The position numbers and the translations under genes are program-made. From contig NZ_FBYC01000004.1 in NCBI RefSeq assembly GCF_001517585.1, positions 1,178,001 through 1,242,000 of the forward strand: DNA of 64,000 nucleotides, in the 5' to 3' direction. This stretch comes from Roseibaca calidilacus. GTDB lineage: Bacteria > Pseudomonadota > Alphaproteobacteria > Rhodobacterales > Rhodobacteraceae. Below are positions 24,488-33,229 of this stretch, piece by piece. Every line of letters starts with the position of its first letter. The stretch's first letter is position 1. The notes beneath the pieces were generated by a model. The model worked only from the letters and a program-made list of their open reading frames with translations, had not been told where the DNA came from and did not search any database.

Positions 24488-25420
24488 ATGCTGCGCAAGA
24501 CCGCTCTTACCCTGACGCTAACCGCCCTGCCCACGCTGGCGACCGCCGCGCCCGAGGGCTGGCAGCCCCTGCTGTCCCCGTCCGATCTGTCGGCAATGCT
24601 GGAACGCGGCGAGGATATCCATATCATCCGCGTCACCGGCGATTTCGAAGCCGGTCACATCCCCGGCGCCGTGTTTTCACCCTATGACGCATGGCGCGCA
24701 GGCCCGACCAATCCCGGCGCGCTGAAACCCGAACTGGAATACGAGGCAGAGGCCGTGCGCATCGGCGTGCGCGAGGACCGCCCCACCGTGATCGTGCACA
24801 ATGGCGATTCACCATCCGACATGGGTGCCGCCGCCCGCGTATACTGGACGTTGAAATCCTTGGGCGTGCAGGATCTGGCGCTGTTGAATGGCGGCTATCA
24901 GGCTTGGGCCGCCGCTGACCTGCCCACCGCCACAGGAGAGGTCACGCCGACCGAATCCGACTTCTACGCCGAATGGCGCGACGATTGGTATATTCCGACC
25001 GACGAAGTGGTGGAACTGGTCGAAAGCGGCGATGCCCGCTTGCTGGACAGCCGCCCCGAAGGCTTCTTCGAGGGCATTGCATGGTCCATCGCCCGCCCCG
25101 GCACCATCCGCAGCGCCGAGAACCTTCAATACACCCAGTTTTTTGAGGATGGATTGCTGGTCGGGCCGGAGCGCGCGCGCGAAATCGCCGTTGCGCAGGG
25201 GCTGCAAGACTCGGCCACGACCGTGTCTTTTTGCAATACCGGGCATTGGGCTGCGCTGAACTGGTTCGCGCTGAGCGAATTGGCCAAAGTGCCCAATACG
25301 CGCCTTTATGCCGAAAGCATGGCCGAATACTCGATCCACGGCCACGCGCTGGATAACGAACCGGGGCGCGTTGCCTATCTGTGGCACGCGACCAAGCGCT
25401 GGGTGGACGGTCTGTTCTGA
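24488..25420 (+). CDS. periplasmic two-domain rhodanese-like sulfurtransferase
   Basis: A 310-residue exported protein: signal peptide 1-20 (ALTLTLTALPTLATA), a first rhodanese domain (about 28-150) and a second (about 160-300). The active cysteine is C249 in VSFCNTGHWAALNW; the first domain has HNGDSP where the active loop should be and lacks a cysteine, so it is structural only. This is the usual layout of tandem-domain rhodaneses that move sulfane sulfur to a thiol acceptor. It stands 80 bases upstream of a YeeE/YedE transporter, suggesting a thiosulfate- or persulfide-handling unit. Confidence 0.9.
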   Translation: MLRKTALTLTLTALPTLATAAPEGWQPLLSPSDLSAMLERGEDIHIIRVTGDFEAGHIPGAVFSPYDAWRAGPTNPGALKPELEYEAEAVRIGVREDRPTVIVHNGDSPSDMGAAARVYWTLKSLGVQDLALLNGGYQAWAAADLPTATGEVTPTESDFYAEWRDDWYIPTDEVVELVESGDARLLDSRPEGFFEGIAWSIARPGTIRSAENLQYTQFFEDGLLVGPERAREIAVAQGLQDSATTVSFCNTGHWAALNWFALSELAKVPNTRLYAESMAEYSIHGHALDNEPGRVAYLWHATKRWVDGLF

Positions 25421-25500
25421 CCTGTTTCAACTTGTTATGACAACGCGACGTCCCCGGCCTGCCCAAGCTAGTGCCGGGGCATAGTCTGAAAGGCTGCCCC

Positions 25501-26619
25501 ATGTTCTTGCGCCGCGCATTCGTGATCGCCCTGATCCTGTTCGCCCCGCTTTTTGGTTTGGTCATGGCCGGTCCCCGCGCGGGCTTGCTGATCGCCATTG
25601 GTATTGGCTTTGGGCTGGTGCTGGAGGGGCTGCGCTTCGGCTTTGCCGGGCCGTGGCGGATGATCGTCGCAGAGCGCGACGGGCGCGGGCTGTTGGCGCA
25701 GTTCTTGGCGATAGGGCTGGTGGCATCGGTCGCCTTTCCGCTGCTGGCCGCACATGGGGGCGAATTGTCGCCCGCCCATGCGCCGATTGGCCTTGGCATG
25801 GTCCTGGGCGCTTTCGTTTTTGGCGCGGCGATGCAACTGGTCATGGGTTGCGGGTCGGGCACGCTGGTCAATGCCGGATCGGGCAATCTGGTGGGGCTGA
25901 TCGCGCTGCTGGGCTTTATCGGCGGCAGCTTTGCGGGCAGCTTGCATCTGGGCTGGTGGACGGGGCTTGCCAGCCTGCCGGTATTGTCCTTGCAAGGGCT
26001 GTTCGGGGCAAATGGCGGGCTGGTGGTCACGTTAGCAGGGCTGGCGGCGCTGGCCGCGCTGGTCATCTGGCGCGCAGCACCCGGCAAACGCCTGCCGCCG
26101 GTGCGGCTGTGGTGGGCGGCGGCGCTGATCGCGGCGCTGGCACTGGCCAATCTGGTCGTTGCGGGCCAGCCTTGGGGCATTGTCTACGGGCTGGGCCTGT
26201 GGGGTGCCAAGATCGCGCAAGCGGGTGGCGCGGATCTGGCCGCGAGCGGATTCTGGGCCAATCCCGGCAATGCCGAGCGGTTGAACGCGTCGCTCCTGAC
26301 CGATGTTACCTCGCTGACCAGTATCGGGCTGGTGCTGGGGGCTTTCGCGGTGATGCGCCTGCGCGCCAATCCCGGCGCGCCCGCACAAGCGCTGACCGCG
26401 CGCTCTTATGTGCTGGTGCTTTTGGCCGGATTGGTGCTGGGCTATTCTGCGCGCATGGCCTTCGGCTGCAATGTCGGCGCATTTTTCAGCGGCATCTCGA
26501 CCGGGTCACTGCATGGTTGGGTGTGGCTGGCCGCGGCCTTTGCCGGGTCGACCTTGGGGCTAAAGCTGCGCCCCGTCATCCTGCGCCCCGCCGCACAGCC
26601 GAAAGGAGCTTTCGCATGA
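25501..26619 (+). CDS. YeeE/YedE family (TsuA-like) sulfur-compound transporter
   Basis: A 372-residue membrane protein with about ten hydrophobic segments. Cysteines sit in the two repeated pore motifs: C117 in MGCGSGTLVNAG and a second in AFGCNVGAFFSGISTG near residue 322. A third cysteine seen in characterised TsuA thiosulfate carriers near the first repeat is absent (RFGFAGPWR here). The family imports thiosulfate or related sulfur species. ATG 25501; the stop codon overlaps the start of a 58-codon gene (ATGA). Rhodanese gene directly upstream. Confidence 0.88.
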   Translation: MFLRRAFVIALILFAPLFGLVMAGPRAGLLIAIGIGFGLVLEGLRFGFAGPWRMIVAERDGRGLLAQFLAIGLVASVAFPLLAAHGGELSPAHAPIGLGMVLGAFVFGAAMQLVMGCGSGTLVNAGSGNLVGLIALLGFIGGSFAGSLHLGWWTGLASLPVLSLQGLFGANGGLVVTLAGLAALAALVIWRAAPGKRLPPVRLWWAAALIAALALANLVVAGQPWGIVYGLGLWGAKIAQAGGADLAASGFWANPGNAERLNASLLTDVTSLTSIGLVLGAFAVMRLRANPGAPAQALTARSYVLVLLAGLVLGYSARMAFGCNVGAFFSGISTGSLHGWVWLAAAFAGSTLGLKLRPVILRPAAQPKGAFA

Positions 26620-26792
26620 CCCTGTCCACCCTGCCCCGCCAGATCGTGGGCCTTGGCGCCGTGGCGCTGGTTGGGCTGATCCTTGCGCTTGATCTGGCCG
26701 CCACAGGCACGCCCGATCTGTTCGATGCGCCATCCGCGCTGGCGCTCGGCTCTGGGCAAGCGCCGAGCGGCGCGCATTGCACCGCGCAATAG
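26616..26792 (+). CDS. 58-residue single-span membrane protein coupled to YeeE/YedE
   Basis: The ATG at 26616 overlaps the YeeE/YedE stop as ATGA and follows AAAGGAG by 7 bases, an unusually good ribosome site. The product has one hydrophobic helix (QIVGLGAVALVGLILALDLA, about residues 9-28), a short polar linker and a lone cysteine four residues from the C-terminus in GAHCTAQ. No family recognised. The layout suggests a membrane-anchored partner of the transporter; a sulfur-relay role for the cysteine is speculation. Confidence 0.7.
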   Translation: MTLSTLPRQIVGLGAVALVGLILALDLAATGTPDLFDAPSALALGSGQAPSGAHCTAQ

Positions 26793-26855
26793 ACGCTTAC
26801 GGCAGCATCAGACCAAGATGCGTGACACCGGTGGCCGCGCAGACCGCGGCCCGGA

Positions 26856-27368
26856 TCACTCCAGCACTTCGTCCGGGTCAACCCCCCATAGCGCAGAGAC
26901 CGGCAACCAACCGCGCAATGCGCCGATGTCCAGCTCGCACCAGCCCGCGTTGCAGCTTTGCAAGGTGCCGATCACACCGCGTTCCACCAGCGCCAAGTCA
27001 CGAGCTTCCGGGTCAGGGCGCTGGCGCAGCGGAACCATGTCCGCCTGCACAAGCGCCGTGCGCACCCCCGACAACAGGGTCGAGTGAATCCACCCGCCCT
27101 GCCCGTCCATGTCTTCGATGCGGCGCCAATGCTCGAACTCTGCCGTTACCCGCAAGGGCATATCGCGGCGTTTATAGACCCAATCTATCCGATGCGACAA
27201 ATCCGGCCCGCGCCGGGCGTTCGCCTCATTCGCCTTCAGTGAAACAAATCGCGGCAAGGGCAGGTTCGTGACCGGCCCGCGTTGCTGTGACGCTGCATCC
27301 AGCGGGCCGCTTGCAGCCACCAATGCCGCCACCAAAACCGCGGCGATCCGGCTGAACGTTACTGTCAT
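26856..27368 (-). CDS. secreted SH3-domain protein
   Basis: A 170-residue exported protein with a signal peptide (AAVLVAALVAASGPLDA, cleavage near residue 25). Two bacterial SH3-like modules follow: FVSLKANEANARRGPDLSHRIDWVYKR-type at about 40-95 and LRQRPDPEARDLALVERGVIGTL-type at about 115-165 (YgiM/SH3_4 pattern with W-x-R-I and GWLP). Likely periplasmic, binding peptidoglycan or proteins. ATG 27368 selected over upstream frames because it opens on the signal peptide. Divergent from the dehydrogenase gene. Confidence 0.87.
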   Translation of the reverse strand: MTVTFSRIAAVLVAALVAASGPLDAASQQRGPVTNLPLPRFVSLKANEANARRGPDLSHRIDWVYKRRDMPLRVTAEFEHWRRIEDMDGQGGWIHSTLLSGVRTALVQADMVPLRQRPDPEARDLALVERGVIGTLQSCNAGWCELDIGALRGWLPVSALWGVDPDEVLE

Positions 27369-27526
27369 ACGCTGCTGTCCCGGCCCATTCGCGCCGGTTC
27401 CCCTGCAATTTTTGATACCTGCTCGTGGCCCGCACCCGCCGGAATGCAAAAGCCGGTCTTGTCGCGCGGGTTTATAACGGGCAGTTTGCCACAAGGAACC
27501 CGATACGCAAGAGATGAGCCGCCAAC

Positions 27527-28513
27527 ATGCCGAAATCCCGCCTGAGTGTTGTCGTTACGCGACGCTTGCCCGACGCGGTCGAAACCCGTTTGTCGGAATT
27601 GTTCGATCTGCGCCTGAACGAAACGGATACGCCGATGGACCGCGCCGCGCTGATTGCGGCGATCCGGGACTGCGATGTTCTGGTGCCAACCCTGACCGAC
27701 AGTATCGACACGGCTTTGCTGGGTCAGGCCGGCGAACGCCTGAAGCTGATCGCCAATTACGGCGCGGGGGTAGACCATATCGACGTGGCGACCGCGCGGC
27801 AGCGCGGAATTCTGGTGTCGAACACGCCCGGTGTGGTGACAGAGGACACCGCCGACATGACCATGGCCCTTATGCTGGCGGTGACGCGCAACATCCCCGC
27901 CGGTTTGGCGCAGATGCAGGCGGGCGACTGGGCAGGCTGGTCGCCCATGGCCAATCTTGGCACGCGAATCGGCGGCAAGCGGCTGGGCATTCTGGGTATG
28001 GGCCGGATCGGTCAGGCGGTGGCACGCCGGGCGCAGGCCTTTGGTATGCAGATCCATTATCACAACCGTCGCCGCCTGCGCCCGGATGTGGAAGGCCCGC
28101 TGGAGGCCACTTGGTGGGAAAGCCTTGACCAGATGGTGGCGCGGATGGACATTATTTCGGTCAATTGTCCGCATACCCCGGCCACGTTCCACTTGCTGAA
28201 TGCGCGGCGTCTGAAATTGCTGAAACCATCGGCCATCGTCATCAATACCTCGCGCGGCGAGGTGATTGACGAGAACGCGCTGACCCGCGGCTTGCGGGCC
28301 GGAGAGATTGCCGGGGCCGGACTGGACGTGTTCGAACGCGGGCGGCAGTTGAACCCGCGGCTGCGCGAATTGCCCAATGTCGTTCTGTTGCCGCATATGG
28401 GGTCGGCCACGCGCGAAGGGCGGGCCGAAATGGGCGAGAAGGTCATCATCAACATCAAGACCTTTGCAGATGGCCACCGCCCGCCCGATCTGGTCCTGCC
28501 ATCCATGCTGTAG
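27527..28513 (+). CDS. D-isomer-specific 2-hydroxyacid dehydrogenase (glyoxylate/hydroxypyruvate reductase-like)
   Basis: A 328-residue NAD(P)-dependent dehydrogenase. The Rossmann motif LGILGMGRIGQAVARRA sits at residues 153-169, the substrate-binding arginine in INTSRGEVID near 244, and the catalytic histidine in LLPHMGSAT near 291. The usual E-P after DVFE is replaced by R-G (DVFERGRQLNP), a modest departure. NRRR after the nucleotide fold suggests NADPH preference. Single gene, divergent from the SH3 protein. Confidence 0.9.
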   Translation: MPKSRLSVVVTRRLPDAVETRLSELFDLRLNETDTPMDRAALIAAIRDCDVLVPTLTDSIDTALLGQAGERLKLIANYGAGVDHIDVATARQRGILVSNTPGVVTEDTADMTMALMLAVTRNIPAGLAQMQAGDWAGWSPMANLGTRIGGKRLGILGMGRIGQAVARRAQAFGMQIHYHNRRRLRPDVEGPLEATWWESLDQMVARMDIISVNCPHTPATFHLLNARRLKLLKPSAIVINTSRGEVIDENALTRGLRAGEIAGAGLDVFERGRQLNPRLRELPNVVLLPHMGSATREGRAEMGEKVIINIKTFADGHRPPDLVLPSML

Positions 28514-28602
28514 CGCGCGAAGGCATCGGCCCCATGCCGCGCGACCCTTTCGGATGGCATGGCAGACAGATGCCAGCCGGGGGCAGTTTGCCAAGATGCC
28601 GG

Positions 28603-28953
28603 TCATATCAGCGATAGCCGTTCAACCGGTACCGGGTCGGGATAGGGCCTGTAAAGCCCTGCTTCCGCCCGTTCAATCATGCCATGCATCTGGGTATATG
28701 CCTGCACGGCATCGTGCTCGCCCTGCGCCAGATGGGCAAAAGCGCGGTCCATCTGGGCCATATCCTCGAATTCAACCACCAGCAGAAAATCCCCGAAGCC
28801 GGGCCCGGCCAGCCGCAATTTGCGGCGCGACAAGTGCCATCCGGCGACCTTGCCCGCTGCCTGCAACATCCCGAACCAAAGGGCGACAGCCCGCGCGAAG
28901 GCCAGTTCATTGGCGTTCGGTTTAAGGTCGATCATGCAATGATATGTGGTCAT
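28603..28953 (-). CDS. DUF6614 family protein
   Basis: A 116-residue cytosolic protein starting MTTYHCMIDLKPNANEL, with FGDFLLVVEFEDMAQMDRAF in the middle, resembling a small ferredoxin-like alpha/beta barrel domain of the DUF6614 type found in Rhodobacteraceae. Function unknown. ATG 28953 taken; a GTG-like upstream extension to 28989 is less likely. Confidence 0.75.
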   Translation of the reverse strand: MTTYHCMIDLKPNANELAFARAVALWFGMLQAAGKVAGWHLSRRKLRLAGPGFGDFLLVVEFEDMAQMDRAFAHLAQGEHDAVQAYTQMHGMIERAEAGLYRPYPDPVPVERLSLI

Positions 28954-29012
28954 CCTGCCCTGCCTATCGGGAAGCCAAGGCAAAACCATAGGGCAGGAAG
29001 CTGAAGAAACGC

Positions 29013-29474
29013 TTAACCCCGCAGCCGCAGGCTAACCAGCCAAAGCCCGGCCAACCCGAAGGACAAAACGGCGTTCCAGCTTGCCATGGACAGGCCCAGC
29101 ATCTCCCATGGCACTTCGTCGCAGCGCACCACGGGGGCGGACATGATCTGGTCCAGCAGCTCTTGCCCGCTCAGCCCGGACAGATCACCGCCGGAGGTGC
29201 AGCTTGCCGGCCCTTCCCACCAGTCGCGCTCGACCCCGGTATGGTAAACACCAATCGCACCCGAGGCCCCGGCCCCAAGCGCCCCAAGCAGCGCCCATGG
29301 CCCGGCCCACACCAACCCTGCGCCAGCCAGCAGCGCCACCAGATGGGGCCAGCGCTGCAAGATGCACAGCGCACAAGGCGCCATGCCGCCCAGATATTGA
29401 AAGGCCAAGGCGCCCAGCAACAGCCCGGCGGACCCGGCCAGCGCCAACAGTTGAACCTGTCGGGAACGTGTCAC
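29013..29474 (-). CDS. dsbB: disulfide bond formation protein DsbB family
   Basis: A 153-residue inner-membrane quinone reductase that re-oxidises DsbA. Four helices and both catalytic pairs are visible: C34/C37 in APCALCILQRWP and C92/C118 in ASCTSGGDLSG and VVRCDEVPW. The order matches DsbB. Its start overlaps the stop of the DedA/YqaA gene as ATGA (29471-29474), so the pair is translationally coupled. Confidence 0.93.
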   Translation of the reverse strand: MTRSRQVQLLALAGSAGLLLGALAFQYLGGMAPCALCILQRWPHLVALLAGAGLVWAGPWALLGALGAGASGAIGVYHTGVERDWWEGPASCTSGGDLSGLSGQELLDQIMSAPVVRCDEVPWEMLGLSMASWNAVLSFGLAGLWLVSLRLRG

Positions 29475-30049
29475 AGGAACCTCACCATGTAGAACCCGCC
29501 GATCAGCAACACCATGAAGACAATGAACACAAGGCCCAGCCGCTTCTCTATGAAATCACGTATTGGTGCGCCAAATTTCCAGAGCAGCGCCGCGACAATG
29601 AAAAACCGCGCCGCGCGCGCGACGATTGAAGCGACAATGAACACCGGCAACGACAGCGCGGTTGCCCCAGACAGAATGGTTATGACCTTGTAAGGGAACG
29701 GGGTGATGCCCGCGACCAAGACCGCCCAAGCGCCCCATTCTGCATAGCGAATGGAAAATTCGGCGAAATAGGCGTCTTTGCCGTAAAATTCCAGCACAGG
29801 GCGGCCGATCAGCTCGAACGCGGCCGCGCCGATCCAGTAGCCCAGCAAGCCCCCGGCAACCGACGCGACCGTTGCAATCGCCGCGATCAGAAAGGCGCGC
29901 GATGGGCGCGCGATAATCATCGGGATCATCAGCGCATCGGGCGGGATGGGAAAGACCGAAGATTCGATGAAAGCAACGAATGCCAAGACCCAGAGCGCAT
30001 GCTTGTGGCTGGCCATGGACATAGTCCAGTCGTAAAGTGATCTCAACAT
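29471..30049 (-). CDS. DedA/YqaA family membrane protein
   Basis: A 192-residue membrane protein with the DedA/VTT pattern: FIESSVFPIPPDALMIPMII near residues 28-47, GYWIGAAAFELIGRP near 70-84 and the characteristic ITPFPYKVITILSGA near 115-129. DedA proteins support lipid recycling and envelope proton-motive force. First gene of a two-gene unit with dsbB. Confidence 0.92.
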   Translation of the reverse strand: MLRSLYDWTMSMASHKHALWVLAFVAFIESSVFPIPPDALMIPMIIARPSRAFLIAAIATVASVAGGLLGYWIGAAAFELIGRPVLEFYGKDAYFAEFSIRYAEWGAWAVLVAGITPFPYKVITILSGATALSLPVFIVASIVARAARFFIVAALLWKFGAPIRDFIEKRLGLVFIVFMVLLIGGFYMVRFL

Positions 30050-30090
30050 GTTAGGCGTCCATCTTCAACTTGATTGAAATACGTTGTCAT

Positions 30091-30107
30091 CCGGGGTGGC
30101 GCCCCGG
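30091..30107 (-). terminator. short GC hairpin immediately after the mla operon
   Basis: CCGGGG (30091-30096)/CCCCGG (30102-30107) abuts the stop codon of the last mla-operon gene. No U-tract, so its role as a terminator is tentative. Confidence 0.35.
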
Positions 30108-30737
30108 TTACGATGCTGGCAAGCGCAAACCCATCTGTTGCAATCCCCAGCGCACCATCTGTGCCAACACCTGATCGGACGCGGCATTGAACCCGTTCAC
30201 CAGCGACAGGGTTTCGGTGTCCTCGACCGGAACGCTGGCAGAAAAAACGCGCCGCGCCATGACGCGCGCATCGCTTTCGCGCACCATCCGGGCGGTCAGG
30301 CGCAGGCGGATCAGGGCGCTGTCGTCGTCCAGTTCGGCCTGAAAATCTGTGATCTCGCTAATTAGCGCAAAATCGCCCACACTGCCCAAGGGTCGGCGAC
30401 CGACATAGGCCAGCGCGCCGGTATCCTCGAACGCGCGCAGGGCCATGGTCTGCCACATTGCGGGCAGTTCCGACGCCCAACGACCATCTGGCAGGTAAAG
30501 CGATTGCACCGGGTTGGGTTTGACCAAAATGCGGTCCGTGTCGAGCGCGCCAGAGGTGGTCGGCGGCTCTATGCTGAGCGCGCGATCAAGGTTGCGGCTG
30601 GATTGCGGAATATCGACGGGCGCGCGCAACTCATACGCATCAAGCGGTGTTGCGGCCTTGTTAAGCGCCGACACAGCCCCACAGCCAGTAAGCGCCATTA
30701 GTCCTACAAAAACAAAGGCTAATCTCGCATTCTTCAT
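30108..30737 (-). CDS. ABC-type transport auxiliary lipoprotein (PqiC-like)
   Basis: A 209-residue lipoprotein with signal LMALTGC (lipidated C19) and an ABC-trans-aux domain (YELRAPVDIPQSSRNL; DRILVKPNPVQSLYLPDGRWASELPAMWQ). Such lipoproteins partner MCE systems at the outer membrane. Last gene of the mla operon; its start overlaps the mlaD stop as ATGA. Confidence 0.88.
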   Translation of the reverse strand: MKNARLAFVFVGLMALTGCGAVSALNKAATPLDAYELRAPVDIPQSSRNLDRALSIEPPTTSGALDTDRILVKPNPVQSLYLPDGRWASELPAMWQTMALRAFEDTGALAYVGRRPLGSVGDFALISEITDFQAELDDDSALIRLRLTARMVRESDARVMARRVFSASVPVEDTETLSLVNGFNAASDQVLAQMVRWGLQQMGLRLPAS

Positions 30738-32446
30738 CTTCTGAACTCCGGTGTCTGGCTGTTTAGCAGCAAGCGCGCAGGATCTTTGTCCAGCTTGCGC
30801 GCCAGCCCGTCCAGATTTGCGATCAGCCCGCGCGCTTCGCGGGCCAGTTGGGTGATGTTGGGCAGGCCCGCGGCGGTGAAATCGCGCACCGGACCGGCGC
30901 TCTCGCGCACCACCACGCCCAGATCGTCGAAGGTGCGTGCGGCACTGGCGGCGGTGGCGCGTAGATCCGCAGTCACCGCGGGAATATCGGCAGAGACCGC
31001 ATCCACCGCCGTGCCCAGCCGGTCCAGCACATCGCGCAGGTCTGTGGTGATGGCGGCGACATCCTCGTTGATGACCCGATCCGCGCCGACAAAGGCACGC
31101 TCGGCGGCATCCAGCGCGCCCTCGCCCGAGTCCAGCGCGCGGTTGATCGCGGCCAGCGTGGTGTTGGCGTTGCCGAAGGTTTCGGTCACCTGATCCAGCG
31201 TTTGCAAGCCCGAGGTGCTAAGCGCGTCGATATTGCCCGAGACGTTGCTCAGATCCGTGCCCACGGTATCGACAACCTGACGCACTTCGGCCGTTGCCGC
31301 GCGAATATCGGCCATGATGACGGGCAGATCAGTTTCGGCCACCTGCGCCACGCTGTCGATAGCGCTGGTCGCGCGCCCGACCATTACACGGGCCTCGGAT
31401 ACCAGCAGCGTGCCATCGCCGCTAACCAAGGTTTCAACGGTGTTTGACATGTCCTCGACCGCCCGAAAGGTGGATTCGGCGCGCAGCAAAAGCGGCTCCA
31501 GCCGCGCCAAGGCCGGGTCCAGCGCTTCCATCCGTTCGGTGGCCGCTGCCCCGGTGCGCGACAGGTCTTCGAACATCATTGTCGCGCCCGCACTGGCTGT
31601 TTCCAACTCTGTACGCAGCGCGGTTGCATCGGCGCGCAGTTGCGCAACCATATCGGTCAGGTCGCGGGCCACGAATGTATCAACCGATTGCAACGTTTTC
31701 GTGCCCGCCTCAAAGGCGATCCACGCATTCGTGGCCGCCAGCGCGCCTTCATCCACGGCGAATTGCAGGCTTTCAAGCGTTGCTTCGCCCTGAAGCAGGA
31801 TCGGTTCCAGATTATCCGCGAATTCGGCAAAGGTCTGTGTGGCGGCTTCGATGGTGTCGGTAAACCCTGCGAAACTGTCCAAGGCGCGCGAAATCTCGCC
31901 CGAGGATTGTTCAAGATTGTTCAGGATATTGTCGACCTTGGCGCGGTTGTCTTCGCCCATAAGGTCATTGACCTGTTCCAAGACCCTAAGGGTTTCCCCC
32001 AAGATACGCGGCGCGCCTTCGGTCAATGACTGGATGGTGGAACGCCCCGGCTGCAATTCGGGCACGTCCTCGCGGTTGTTGACAAGCGCTGCGTCCGGGC
32101 TGCCCGCCGAAAGCGCGATAAAGGCCACGCCGGTAATGCCAGAACTGTCCACGGTGGCCACACTATCGGCCCGCACCGGGGTGTCGCGCTCCACTTCAAG
32201 CGATACCAACACGGTGCCATCCTGTTCGGGCGAGAGGCGAATATCGGTCACGCGCCCAACCGGCAGGCCCGCGAATGTAACATCCGCCGCCGAAGACAGG
32301 CCCGAGACAGAGTCGAATCGCACATTGTAATAGGCGTATTGCTGGTCAAACTGGACCTTGCCGAATGCAAGGAAAAAGCCCAGAACGCCAAAGAACCCCA
32401 AGAGCGCAAACACCCCGACCAGAACGTAATTTGCTTTTGTTTCCAT
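30734..32446 (-). CDS. mlaD: MlaD-like MCE protein with very long C-terminal region
   Basis: A 570-residue inner-membrane-anchored MCE protein for phospholipid transport between membranes. One helix spans about residues 7-29, and the single MCE domain about 38-115 (YYNVRFDSVSGLSSAADVTF; SSGITGVAFIALS). The remaining ~450 residues are Ala/Asp/Val/Thr-rich heptad-like helix, repeatedly of the form L..V...L..I, far longer than the ~180 residues of E. coli MlaD. Lies 3 bases after mlaF. The long tail probably forms a periplasm-spanning coiled coil, as in other long MCE proteins. Confidence 0.9.
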   Translation of the reverse strand: METKANYVLVGVFALLGFFGVLGFFLAFGKVQFDQQYAYYNVRFDSVSGLSSAADVTFAGLPVGRVTDIRLSPEQDGTVLVSLEVERDTPVRADSVATVDSSGITGVAFIALSAGSPDAALVNNREDVPELQPGRSTIQSLTEGAPRILGETLRVLEQVNDLMGEDNRAKVDNILNNLEQSSGEISRALDSFAGFTDTIEAATQTFAEFADNLEPILLQGEATLESLQFAVDEGALAATNAWIAFEAGTKTLQSVDTFVARDLTDMVAQLRADATALRTELETASAGATMMFEDLSRTGAAATERMEALDPALARLEPLLLRAESTFRAVEDMSNTVETLVSGDGTLLVSEARVMVGRATSAIDSVAQVAETDLPVIMADIRAATAEVRQVVDTVGTDLSNVSGNIDALSTSGLQTLDQVTETFGNANTTLAAINRALDSGEGALDAAERAFVGADRVINEDVAAITTDLRDVLDRLGTAVDAVSADIPAVTADLRATAASAARTFDDLGVVVRESAGPVRDFTAAGLPNITQLAREARGLIANLDGLARKLDKDPARLLLNSQTPEFRR

Positions 32447-32449
32447 GGG

Positions 32450-33229
32450 TTAAATGACCTTATTCTTGGTGGCGATCGCTGCGCGCGCCCGCGGTCCGTG
32501 GAAATATTCATGCACCCATGGGTGGTCGACCTTCAGCATATCTTCCATCGTGCCTGTATACTTCACCCGCTTGTCCGCCAAAACCGCAATCCGGTCGCAG
32601 CAGGCATGAAGGCTGTCCAGATCATGCGTGACCATGAACACCGTCAGCCCCATGGCGCGGCTTAATCCGCGGATCAGCTCGTCAAAAGCCGCCGCGCCAA
32701 TTGGGTCCAGCCCTGCCGTGGGTTCGTCCAGAAACACGATTTCGGGGTCCAGCGCCAGCGCGCGCGCAAGGCCCGCGCGTTTGCGCATCCCGCCCGACAG
32801 TTCCGAGGGGTAATTGTCGCCCGCCTTGTAGGGCAGCCCTGACATGGCAATTTTCAGATCGGCCAAGTCCCGGCGCAGACCCGCATCCAGCCCGTCGATG
32901 GTGCGCAACGGCACTTCGACATTCTCGCGCACAGTCAGGCTGGAAAACAGCGCCCCATCCTGAAACATCACGCCCATGCGCTGGTCAATCTCGCGCCGCT
33001 CGGATTCGGAACATGCCAACGCGTCCTGTCCGAAAATCTGGATGCGGCCCGCCTGCGGCGGACGCAGCCCCGCAATACAGCGCAACAGCACAGATTTGCC
33101 GGTGCCAGAGCCGCCGACCACGCCCAGCACCTCTCCGCGATAAACGTCCAGATCAAGGTTTTCATGCACAACATGCTGCCCGAAGACATTGCTGATGCCG
33201 CGCAGTTTTATGACCGGCTCGCGCTGCAT
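32450..33229 (-). CDS. mlaF: MlaF-like ABC transporter ATP-binding protein
   Basis: A 259-residue ATPase energising phospholipid transport. Walker A GGSGTGKS at 39-46, signature LSGGMRKRAGLARAL near 144-158, Walker B IVFLDEPTAGLDP near 164-176, and the switch histidine in VTHDLDS. ATG overlaps the mlaE stop codon (TGATG). Middle gene of the operon. Confidence 0.95.
   Translation of the reverse strand: MQREPVIKLRGISNVFGQHVVHENLDLDVYRGEVLGVVGGSGTGKSVLLRCIAGLRPPQAGRIQIFGQDALACSESERREIDQRMGVMFQDGALFSSLTVRENVEVPLRTIDGLDAGLRRDLADLKIAMSGLPYKAGDNYPSELSGGMRKRAGLARALALDPEIVFLDEPTAGLDPIGAAAFDELIRGLSRAMGLTVFMVTHDLDSLHACCDRIAVLADKRVKYTGTMEDMLKVDHPWVHEYFHGPRARAAIATKNKVI

Noticed and set aside
28515-28602. 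Terminator hairpin after the 2-hydroxyacid dehydrogenase gene
   Set aside because: Only short GC pairings were found, with no stable stem or T-tract.
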